Shown here: positions 1-5,797 of the stretch, piece after piece | Layout of the letters: each line of letters opens with the position of its first letter | Numbering within the stretch: the first letter of the stretch is position 1 | NCBI GenBank assembly: GCA_018661145.1 | Contig: JABJIU010000124.1 | Span: forward strand, 1-19,381 | Direction: 5' to 3' | Source: Pseudomonadota bacterium | Lineage (GTDB): Bacteria > Pseudomonadota > Gammaproteobacteria > Arenicellales > UBA868 | DNA length: 19,381 nucleotides | Made by a program: the position numbers and the translations under genes | Notes under the pieces: model-generated | The model's database searches: none | What the model was told of the DNA's origin: nothing | Seen by the model: the letters and a program-made list of their open reading frames with translations, nothing else

Positions 1-1237
1 ACACGATTAGGTCCAGAAGGCTGTTTGAGCCGAGTCGATTCGCGCCGTGCACCGACACGCAGGCGGCCTCGCCAATTGCCATTAAACCGGGCACAGTAGG
101 CGAAACACCATCAACCAGGGAGCTCAGACACTCGCCGTGAATATTGGTTGGAATCCCGCCCATGTTGTAATGAACAGTCGGGATTACCGGAATCGGCTCT
201 TTACAAACGTCGATCCCGGCAAAGATCTGGGCAGTTTCGGAAATCCCAGGCAAGCGTTCGGACAGGATCTCGGAGCCCAAGTGTTCGAGATGCAGGTGAA
301 TGTGATCCCCCTCATCGCCGACACCTCGTCCAGCTCGGATTTCCATAGTCATGGAACGGCTGACCACGTCCCGGGACGCAAGGTCTTTTGCATTAGGGGC
401 GTAACGTTCCATGAAACGCTCGCCATCGCAATTTGTCAGGAATCCACCTTCCCCACGAGCGCCTTCCGTGATGAGGCAGCCGGAGCCGTAGATGCCTGTG
501 GGATGGAACTGGACGAATTCCATATCCTGCAGCGGCAACCCAGCACGCAACGCCATAGCGCTTCCATCACCTGTGCAAGTATGGGCTGATGTGGCGGAAA
601 AATATGCCCTGCCATATCCTCCAGTGGCCAGAATGACCCGCTTGGCCCAGAACACGTGTAGCGCCCCAGTCTCAAGGCACCAGCATATGACGCCGCGGCA
701 CTCACCCGCTTCCATGATGAGGTCAAGACAAAAATATTCAATAAAAAACTCCACTTGGTGCCGCAGCGACTGCTGATACAGCGTGTGGAGGATTGCGTGC
801 CCTGTTCGGTCCGCTGCTGCGCAGGTTCTCTGTGCCTGTCCTTGGCCAAAGTGAGTCGTCATGCCGCCGAAGGCCCGCTGGTAGATCTTTCCGTCGGCGG
901 TTCGGGAAAACGGGACCCCGTAGTGTTCGAGCTCGATAACCGCCGAGGGTGCCTCTTTGCACATGAAGCTAATAGCTTCTTGATCTCCAAGCCAATCGGA
1001 CCCCTTCACCGTGTCGTACATATGCCATCGCCAGTCATCCTCGCCCATGTTAGCGAGCGCGGCACTCATCCCGCCCTGTGCGGCGACCGTATGCGAGCGC
1101 GTAGGAAAGACCTTCGTCACACAGGCTGTGCGCAGCCCGGCCTCTGCAAGACTCAAACAGGCACGAAGTCCTGCGCCGCCTGCCCCAACGACCACGACAT
1201 CATGTTCGTGATGAATAATTTCGTACGTAGAGATCAT
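1..1237 (-). CDS. sdhA: Succinate dehydrogenase flavoprotein subunit SdhA (3' part beyond window)
   Basis: This is the catalytic subunit of respiratory complex II. It oxidises succinate to fumarate with a covalently bound FAD, on the cytoplasmic face of the inner membrane. I translated the minus strand by hand from the ATG at 1237; the frame stays open for 412 codons to the window edge, so about 70% of the usual ~590 residues is present. Visible motifs are the dinucleotide-binding GAGGAG (residues 18-23), RSHTVAAQGG with the expected flavin-linking His49 (E. coli His45), HPTG (His245), TEGARGEGG, PNAKDLASRDVV, and PTVHYNMGG with His356 (E. coli His354). The last visible stretch, GANRLGSNSLLDLIV, is typical of the family. 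The start lies 14 nt after the sdhD stop, with no strong Shine-Dalgarno, consistent with coupling inside an operon. sdhB would be expected next, outside the window. Confidence 0.97.
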   Translation of the reverse strand, partial: MISTYEIIHHEHDVVVVGAGGAGLRACLSLAEAGLRTACVTKVFPTRSHTVAAQGGMSAALANMGEDDWRWHMYDTVKGSDWLGDQEAISFMCKEAPSAVIELEHYGVPFSRTADGKIYQRAFGGMTTHFGQGQAQRTCAAADRTGHAILHTLYQQSLRHQVEFFIEYFCLDLIMEAGECRGVICWCLETGALHVFWAKRVILATGGYGRAYFSATSAHTCTGDGSAMALRAGLPLQDMEFVQFHPTGIYGSGCLITEGARGEGGFLTNCDGERFMERYAPNAKDLASRDVVSRSMTMEIRAGRGVGDEGDHIHLHLEHLGSEILSERLPGISETAQIFAGIDVCKEPIPVIPTVHYNMGGIPTNIHGECLSSLVDGVSPTVPGLMAIGEAACVSVHGANRLGSNSLLDLIV

Positions 1238-1251
1238 CGGACTATTTTGTG

Positions 1252-1614
1252 CTAGGCGCTGACCAAGACCGCCAAGACCGTGGCGGCCGCCAATGCCCCG
1301 GCCCCGAGACGCACTAGCCAGATAAACAACGGCCTTAGCGGGGGAAGAACATAATCCTCGATTACCGTCTGCAGTCCCAGCACACCGTGCAGATACCAGA
1401 CCGGTGCGAGCAATATTAATGCGATGGTCGGCCCTGCCCCATCGACCCAAATCCTCGCGGAGGCATAGGTTTGTACATCGAGCGACATTGAAAGCCAGAG
1501 GGTCCAGAGAATCAACGGGACGAGGAGTATCGCGCTCGCTCGCTGCCACCGCCAGTGCCCAAGACCCGGATGACGGAGTTGACGGGAAGGTTCTTGAAGT
1601 GGGCTTGTATTCAT
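1252..1614 (-). CDS. sdhD: Succinate dehydrogenase membrane anchor subunit SdhD
   Basis: This 120-residue inner-membrane protein forms, with SdhC, the heme b and ubiquinone site of complex II. Three hydrophobic segments are visible, at about residues 27-45, 62-80 and 95-119. The diagnostic stretch HGVLGLQTVIEDY holds His76, equivalent to the heme-ligating His71 of E. coli, and Asp87-Tyr88, equivalent to the quinone-site Asp82-Tyr83; the His-to-Asp spacing is the same. The N-terminus is somewhat longer and more polar than in E. coli. The gene starts 16 nt after the sdhC stop and ends 14 nt before sdhA, so it sits inside the operon. Sequence conservation in this family is low, so the call rests on the motif, topology and position together. 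Confidence 0.93.
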   Translation of the reverse strand: MNTSPLQEPSRQLRHPGLGHWRWQRASAILLVPLILWTLWLSMSLDVQTYASARIWVDGAGPTIALILLAPVWYLHGVLGLQTVIEDYVLPPLRPLFIWLVRLGAGALAAATVLAVLVSA

Positions 1615-1630
1615 GGAAGATCGAAGAAAC

Positions 1631-2011
1631 CTACGTGACGAGCAACACAGTAGCTATAGAGCACAGCAGCGCTGCAGCAACTACCATCCATCCGCTGAGA
1701 TACACCCTCTCTAAGCTGAATCCCCATCCCCAGTCCCAAAAGAGATGTCGGACACCGTTAAACAAATGGTAGTAAAGGCAGAAAACCAGCAGCACCAGGA
1801 AACTGAGCCCGGACCATCCTTGCGCGAAGTGCATGAATCGAGTGTATGCCACCTCGCCCAGCGCCAGACTGATCAGCCACAATGAGAGCACCACTGAGCA
1901 CACAGAAAGGAGGAGCCCGCTGAGACGGTGCAAGACCGAAAGGACGCTCGTCAGTTGCGGGCGATAAATCTGAAGGTGCGGGGATACTGGCCGTGCGCGG
2001 GTATTGGGCAT
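1631..2011 (-). CDS. sdhC: Succinate dehydrogenase cytochrome b556 subunit SdhC
   Basis: This is the 126-residue larger membrane anchor of complex II. It contains the family signature around SVLHRLSG, with Ser25 and Arg29 matching the ubiquinone-site Ser27 and Arg31 of E. coli. His82 in YYHLFNGVRH matches the heme b ligand His84. Three membrane segments are visible, at about residues 30-50, 66-84 and 105-125. The N-terminal RPVSPHLQIYRP resembles alphaproteobacterial and mitochondrial SdhC (R-P-x-S-P-H) more than E. coli (RPVNLDLQTIRF). The ATG at 2011 has a GGGAAGAG stretch roughly 12 nt upstream that could serve as a ribosome site. It follows the small SDHAF4-like gene by 38 nt and is followed by sdhD after 16 nt. 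Confidence 0.95.
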   Translation of the reverse strand: MPNTRARPVSPHLQIYRPQLTSVLSVLHRLSGLLLSVCSVVLSLWLISLALGEVAYTRFMHFAQGWSGLSFLVLLVFCLYYHLFNGVRHLFWDWGWGFSLERVYLSGWMVVAAALLCSIATVLLVT

Positions 2012-2049
2012 ACGAAAGTCAGTCTCTTCCCGTCAAGGGAGCACGAGAA

Positions 2050-2259
2050 TTAAAAATCGATACAACGGCCATTTCGCTCCCAGTCACCATAGCGAGTTGG
2101 GTCCATTTTGCGTGAATCGGACTCATCCCTGGAAAGATCTTTGGCCGGGTGGGAGTCTATCTTCACAGAATCCCGTCGGCGACTATCATTGCGGACTGAA
2201 GACTGTTCCGCGTCGATGACTTGGCCGGAATCTTTGGCTACACTCTGACTTTTGTGCAT
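2050..2259 (-). CDS. SDHAF4/Sdh8-like succinate dehydrogenase assembly factor (DUF1674 family)
   Basis: This is a 69-residue soluble, very polar protein. Its last 16 residues, PTRYGDWERNGRCIDF, match almost exactly the C-terminal signature of SDHAF4 (yeast Sdh8), whose human member ends in nearly the same sequence. In mitochondria this factor binds the flavinylated SdhA subunit before it joins SdhB, shielding it and promoting assembly. The first ~50 residues are rich in Ser, Asp, Arg and Lys and look disordered, as usual for the variable part of the family. The ATG at 2259 is the only sensible start, because an in-frame TAG lies 12 nt upstream; a weak TAGG lies about 9-12 nt upstream. The gene is first in the sdh operon, 38 nt before sdhC. 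The family call is strong; the role in this organism is inferred from motif plus position. Confidence 0.88.
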   Translation of the reverse strand: MHKSQSVAKDSGQVIDAEQSSVRNDSRRRDSVKIDSHPAKDLSRDESDSRKMDPTRYGDWERNGRCIDF

Positions 2260-2414
2260 CGCAACAACCTAGATTTTGCAGGGTTTTAAGAGTACTTTCA
2301 AGTCTGCATCAACGAGAGATGCCATATTCGCGGAACATAATATCGCATGCTCCGGTGAACGCGGTGTCACCATTTCGCCAATCGATCATCAATTTCCCAA
2401 TCCAGTGACATCAT
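2260..2414. promoter_or_regulatory. Divergent intergenic region between the sdh operon and ygfZ
   Basis: This 155-bp region separates two divergent transcription units, so it must hold the promoters for both unless ygfZ is leaderless. Toward ygfZ there is a CATAAT (2336-2341), one mismatch from a -10 box, but no convincing -35 at 17 nt. I saw no extended inverted repeat, no clear binding site of a known regulator and no small ORF with coding character. Confidence 0.5.
2273..2301 (-). promoter_or_regulatory. Possible sigma70-type promoter for the sdh operon
   Basis: On the minus strand, TTGAAA (2301-2296, 5 of 6 to the -35 consensus) is followed after exactly 17 nt by CAAAAT (2278-2273, 4 of 6 to the -10 consensus). 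It lies just upstream of the SDHAF4-like gene. Transcription would begin near 2266, leaving a leader of only about 7 nt, which is unusually short and would make the mRNA close to leaderless. The site could equally be a chance match, with the true promoter further up in 2302-2414. Confidence 0.25.
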
Positions 2415-3269
2415 ATGAGTAACCCATATACACCAGCAACCGGTTTTACCGTGATCCGATGCTCAGGTTCCGACGCACAAGAGTTTCTCCAGAATCAACT
2501 CTCCGGTGACGTATTACAAGTTAGCGAACCAGGTTGGGGGCTTTCAGGCTATTGCTCGCCTAAAGGGCGGCTACTCGCAATCTTTTTTATTTGTCGCCAA
2601 GAAGACGATTTTCTTTTGCTGACCGATTCTTCTGTAGCACAGAGTGTTATCGCCCGATTGCAAATGTTCGTGCTCCGTTCCGCGGTCACCCTGGAACTCT
2701 GCCCCGAAAAAAGTCTCGCATTTAGGGATGAAACGGTTGACGCGCGTCCTGAGGTCGCCACGTCAGACAGCGTTTCCCGATTGCAAAGCTGTTTAACTAT
2801 CGCCGTAATGGATAAATCCCGCGTAGAGGTTTCCCAAAACGAGCACCGTTTCCGGAAGTTATGCATAGAACTCGGTATTCCCGTACTGGACGCCCGCATA
2901 TCTGAGGCCTTTATTCCCCAGTCAGTGAATCTTGATCTGGTGGGTGGGGTCAGTTTCCAAAAGGGTTGCTACCCCGGGCAGGAAGTCGTCGCTCGTGTGC
3001 GTTATCGCGGAACACCGAAGCAGCGGATGATCGGTGCCTCGATGGAGGCCGACAAGGTCCCGGCCCCCGGCAGCAAGGTGAACTGTCGAGATGGGTCGTC
3101 CGGGCGAGAGGGTACCGTCGTGTGCGCTGTTACCGAACCCGAGACCAATCAGACTTTGCTTCTGGCATCGGTTCCCACTGCCGTGTTGGCACCTTCCGGC
3201 GCCGAGGGATTATCAATTGCGGGTATCCCGTTGACCATTCGCCCTTTTGGCTACACCCTGCCCCTGTAA
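2415..3269 (+). CDS. ygfZ: YgfZ, folate-binding Fe-S cluster maintenance protein (IBA57 homologue)
   Basis: This 284-residue protein belongs to the folate-binding YgfZ/GcvT-like family, which supports assembly or repair of certain Fe-S enzymes; its mitochondrial relative is IBA57. The family hallmark K-G-C-Y-x-G-Q-E is intact as KGCYPGQE (residues 183-190), with the conserved Cys185, followed by VVARVRYRG. The N-terminal half shows the expected SGxDAQEFLQNQLSGDV-type opening and SPKGRLLA near residue 48. It is shorter than E. coli YgfZ (326). The start at 2415 is secure, because an in-frame TGA lies at 2406-2408; there is no recognisable Shine-Dalgarno. It is the only plus-strand gene here, divergent from the sdh operon and convergent with ftsB, with 21 nt between the two stops. 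YgfZ loss is known to lower activity of some Fe-S enzymes, so proximity to complex II genes may be functional. Confidence 0.95.
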   Translation: MSNPYTPATGFTVIRCSGSDAQEFLQNQLSGDVLQVSEPGWGLSGYCSPKGRLLAIFFICRQEDDFLLLTDSSVAQSVIARLQMFVLRSAVTLELCPEKSLAFRDETVDARPEVATSDSVSRLQSCLTIAVMDKSRVEVSQNEHRFRKLCIELGIPVLDARISEAFIPQSVNLDLVGGVSFQKGCYPGQEVVARVRYRGTPKQRMIGASMEADKVPAPGSKVNCRDGSSGREGTVVCAVTEPETNQTLLLASVPTAVLAPSGAEGLSIAGIPLTIRPFGYTLPL

Positions 3270-3290
3270 ACGTAACCTACTAATCGGTCA

Positions 3291-3602
3291 TCAGTCGGAG
3301 TGGGATGCTTCGCTGGCATCACCGGCCGGCACCACCTGAAAATAGGTCTCTCCCGGTAGGATAAGACCGAGATGTTCCCGGGCTCGCGCCTCGATTGCCT
3401 CAACTCGATTCTTGATTTCATTAACGTCGGCATGCAGTCGGTTATTCCTCTGGCGAAGAGATAGGTTCTCTGTTTCAAGTTCGACCACGGAGCGGCGCAG
3501 GTGAAAAAAATCCATCACGTTGCTCTTGCCGAACCAGAGTGCGTAATGCAATGCGAGGACAACCCCTAACAGACAGAAAATTAACGTCCTAAGATAGGGC
3601 AC
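3291..3602 (-). CDS. ftsB: Cell division protein FtsB
   Basis: This is a 103-residue single-pass inner-membrane protein of the divisome, which forms the FtsQ-FtsL-FtsB complex that activates septal peptidoglycan synthesis. The layout is diagnostic: a short cytoplasmic start, one membrane helix at about residues 5-22, then a periplasmic coiled coil (residues ~33-70, with regular Leu, Val and Ile spacing). The conserved AREHLGLILPGETYFQ follows at about 73-88, like the ARxxLGMIxPGE(T)F motif of the family. It lies 27 nt after the eno stop, the usual eno-ftsB pairing. In many relatives ispD follows; here the next gene is ygfZ on the opposite strand. Confidence 0.95.
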   Translation of the reverse strand: MPYLRTLIFCLLGVVLALHYALWFGKSNVMDFFHLRRSVVELETENLSLRQRNNRLHADVNEIKNRVEAIEARAREHLGLILPGETYFQVVPAGDASEASHSD

Positions 3603-3629
3603 TATCCTATTCCGGCAATCGAAAGACCG

Positions 3630-4937
3630 CTATAGCTGCGGAAATGCGCGAAGACCGGCATAGGAGGCTTTTGAACCCAGCCGCTCTTCAATCCGGAGCA
3701 AGCGATTATATTTCGCGGTTCGTTCTGCTCGACAAAGAGAACCGGTCTTAATCTGCCCTGCCCCAACGCCAACCGCGAGATCAGCAATAGTCGTATCTTC
3801 CGTTTCCCCGGACCGATGAGAGACGGTCACGCCAAAATCGTTGGCCTGAGCAAGCGCGACGGCGTCTAAGGTCTCGCTCAAAGTGCCGATCTGATTGAGC
3901 TTAATCAGGATTGAGTTGGCGGCGCGTTGCTCTATTCCCCGCTTCAAGATCGCAGCGTTCGTTACAAAAAGATCATCTCCCGTCAACTGCACCGACGCAC
4001 CTATTTGCTCCGTGAGCGCGATCCAGCCCTTCCAGTCATCTTCGGCCAGCGGATCCTCTAGAGAAATCACCGGCAGTCGCCGTGCAAGATCGGAGACAAT
4101 GGCGACGAACTCAGAAGAATCATAGCTTTTTGACTCCGACCGCAGGTGGTAACGACCGCCCTCAAAGAACTCCGAACTGGCGAGATCCAGACCCAGCAGG
4201 ACGTCACTGGAGATCGCGTAGCCCGATTGTTCAACCGCACTTAGCACGGCCTCGAGCCCGGCTTCGTTTGAGGGGAAATCTGGAGCAAATCCCCCTTCGT
4301 CCCCAACTCCGGTCTGCAATCCGGCCGAAATCAGGCTCTCTCGGAGTTGATGGAAAATCTCAGCGCCGCAGCGCACCGCCTCGGTGAAGGACGCCGCGCC
4401 CACAGGCAAAACCATAAATTCCTGGAAGTCGATGCTATTGTCCGCGTGGGCGCCACCGTTCAGGATATTCATTTGCGGGACAGGCAGAAGACTCGGATTC
4501 GGGTTCTCATGCAATCGCCCTATATGCTCGTACAAGGCAACACCCAGCCCCTGGGCAGCCGCCTTGGCACTGGCAAGCGATGCGGAAAGTATGGCGTTGG
4601 CACCGAGGCGCTCTTTATTTGGGGTGCCGTCCAACCCCGTCATCCGCTCGTCGAGTCGCCTCTGATCCGCGGCATCCTGACCGCAAAGGCACTGCGAAAT
4701 TTCCTGATTAACGTGTTTAACTGCAGTCCGGACACCTTTTCCCCGGAAACGAGCGGGGTCCTCGTCTCGAAGCTCCAACGCTTCGCGTTTTCCTGTCGAG
4801 GCACCGGATGGAACAGCCGCGCGCCCGGTCGCGCCTCCTGCAAGCGTTACCTCCGCTTCCAGTGTCGGAAATCCTCTGGAGTCAAGAATCTCTCTGGCTC
4901 GGACCTCTGTGATCAAAAGTGATTGAGTCGTGTTCAT
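3630..4937 (-). CDS. eno: Enolase (phosphopyruvate hydratase)
   Basis: This is the cytoplasmic glycolytic enzyme that interconverts 2-phosphoglycerate and phosphoenolpyruvate, and in many gammaproteobacteria it is also part of the RNA degradosome. At 435 residues it is full length (E. coli 432). It contains the substrate-loop region VPSGASTGKRE (42-52), the GGAHADNSIDFQEFM block (161-175), and VGDEGGFAPD with catalytic Glu214. Magnesium ligands Asp251, Glu294 (SLEDP) and Asp321 (TGDDL) are visible, as is the signature ILIKLNQIGTLSETL with Lys346, and SHRSGETED with His374. The N-terminus is about five residues longer than in E. coli. It starts 32 nt after the kdsA stop with only a weak GGA as ribosome site, and continues the pyrG-kdsA-eno-ftsB order. 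Confidence 0.99.
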   Translation of the reverse strand: MNTTQSLLITEVRAREILDSRGFPTLEAEVTLAGGATGRAAVPSGASTGKREALELRDEDPARFRGKGVRTAVKHVNQEISQCLCGQDAADQRRLDERMTGLDGTPNKERLGANAILSASLASAKAAAQGLGVALYEHIGRLHENPNPSLLPVPQMNILNGGAHADNSIDFQEFMVLPVGAASFTEAVRCGAEIFHQLRESLISAGLQTGVGDEGGFAPDFPSNEAGLEAVLSAVEQSGYAISSDVLLGLDLASSEFFEGGRYHLRSESKSYDSSEFVAIVSDLARRLPVISLEDPLAEDDWKGWIALTEQIGASVQLTGDDLFVTNAAILKRGIEQRAANSILIKLNQIGTLSETLDAVALAQANDFGVTVSHRSGETEDTTIADLAVGVGAGQIKTGSLCRAERTAKYNRLLRIEERLGSKASYAGLRAFPQL

Positions 4938-4969
4938 GGTTGAGAATCCGGCGCTACGGTAGGCGGGAA

Positions 4970-5797
4970 TTAAGCGCCGAATGACTGGGTTTGCTTTGAG
5001 ACTCGATCAATCCTCAAAAGGTCTTCCAGTAATGGCTGCAATTGATCAAGTGGCCAGGCGTTAGGTCCGTCGCTGAGTGCAACTGAAGGATCAACATGGG
5101 TTTCCATAAACAGTCCAGCGACCCCTGCCGCAACTGCTGCGCGAGCGAGGAGTGGCACGAATTCTCGCTGGCCGTCGGAACGGTCCCCACCCGCTCCAGG
5201 CAATTGCACCGAATGTGTTGCATCAAAGATCACGGGAAATCCAAACGCTCCCATGATCTGAAGGGAGCGCATATCTACTACGAGGTTGTGATAGCCAAAG
5301 GTGCTACCACGCTCGCACAGAAAAATCTCCTTACCACCCGCCGCGAGGGCCTTCTCGGCAACGGTTTGCATCTCCTGAGGCGCCATGAACTGACCTTTTT
5401 TGATATTGACCGGCCGTCCGGTTTTTGCAGCAGCGGTAATGAGATCCGTCTGGCGACAAAGAAATGCAGGTGTTTGAATCATGTCGACGACTCCACCCGC
5501 AAGGGTCGCTTGCTCCGGTGTGTGCACATCCGTCAGCACCGGCAGACCGGTTTCTGATTTCACCTCTTCGAGGATTTTAAGACCCGCGTCAAGACCTGGA
5601 CCCCGGAACGAGGCACCAGACGAGCGGTTCCCTTTATCGAAGGACGACTTATAGATAAGCAGGACATCAAGCGCAGACGCTATCGTTGCGAGGCGAACTG
5701 CAGTCGACAATGCGTTTTCACGACTCTCAATCACGCAAGGGCCAGCGATGATGAAAAGCGATTGTTTTTGGTCTGTAGAGGCTGGAAACAGGGTCAC
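4970..5797 (-). CDS. kdsA: 3-deoxy-D-manno-octulosonate-8-phosphate synthase KdsA, metal-dependent type
   Basis: KdsA condenses phosphoenolpyruvate with arabinose-5-phosphate to give KDO-8-phosphate, the precursor of the KDO sugars of LPS. The 275-residue protein shows KSSFDKGNRSS (50-60), FRGPGLDAG, KKGQFMAP and CERGSTFGYHNLVVDM. It carries IAGPCVIES (18-25 region), with Cys21 where the metal-independent E. coli enzyme has Asn in GGMNVLES. The other three expected metal ligands are also present: His195 (DATHSV), Glu232 (METHVDP) and Asp243 (SDGPNAW). This assigns it to the metal-dependent class. The start is a GTG at 5797 whose bases overlap the pyrG stop (GTGA), implying translational coupling; no in-frame ATG lies near. 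Confidence 0.97.
   Translation of the reverse strand: MTLFPASTDQKQSLFIIAGPCVIESRENALSTAVRLATIASALDVLLIYKSSFDKGNRSSGASFRGPGLDAGLKILEEVKSETGLPVLTDVHTPEQATLAGGVVDMIQTPAFLCRQTDLITAAAKTGRPVNIKKGQFMAPQEMQTVAEKALAAGGKEIFLCERGSTFGYHNLVVDMRSLQIMGAFGFPVIFDATHSVQLPGAGGDRSDGQREFVPLLARAAVAAGVAGLFMETHVDPSVALSDGPNAWPLDQLQPLLEDLLRIDRVSKQTQSFGA

Noticed and set aside
137..589. 150-codon plus-strand ORF near the left edge
   Set aside because: The opposite strand encodes SdhA continuously through this stretch with all family motifs; this is its shadow.
2004..2219. 71-codon plus-strand ORF over the sdhC start and the SDHAF4-like gene
   Set aside because: The minus strand here encodes the SDHAF4 signature; the plus reading has no recognisable feature.
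2260..2414. Possible sdhE or a small RNA gene between the sdh operon and ygfZ
   Set aside because: No ORF of adequate length and no stable hairpin with a T-run were seen in this region.
3270..3290. Bidirectional terminator between ygfZ and ftsB
   Set aside because: No inverted repeat of useful length flanked by T/A runs could be found in the 21-bp gap or its immediate surroundings.
4347..4922. 191-codon plus-strand ORF antisense to eno
   Set aside because: It overlaps the conserved enolase N-terminal half and shows no family features.
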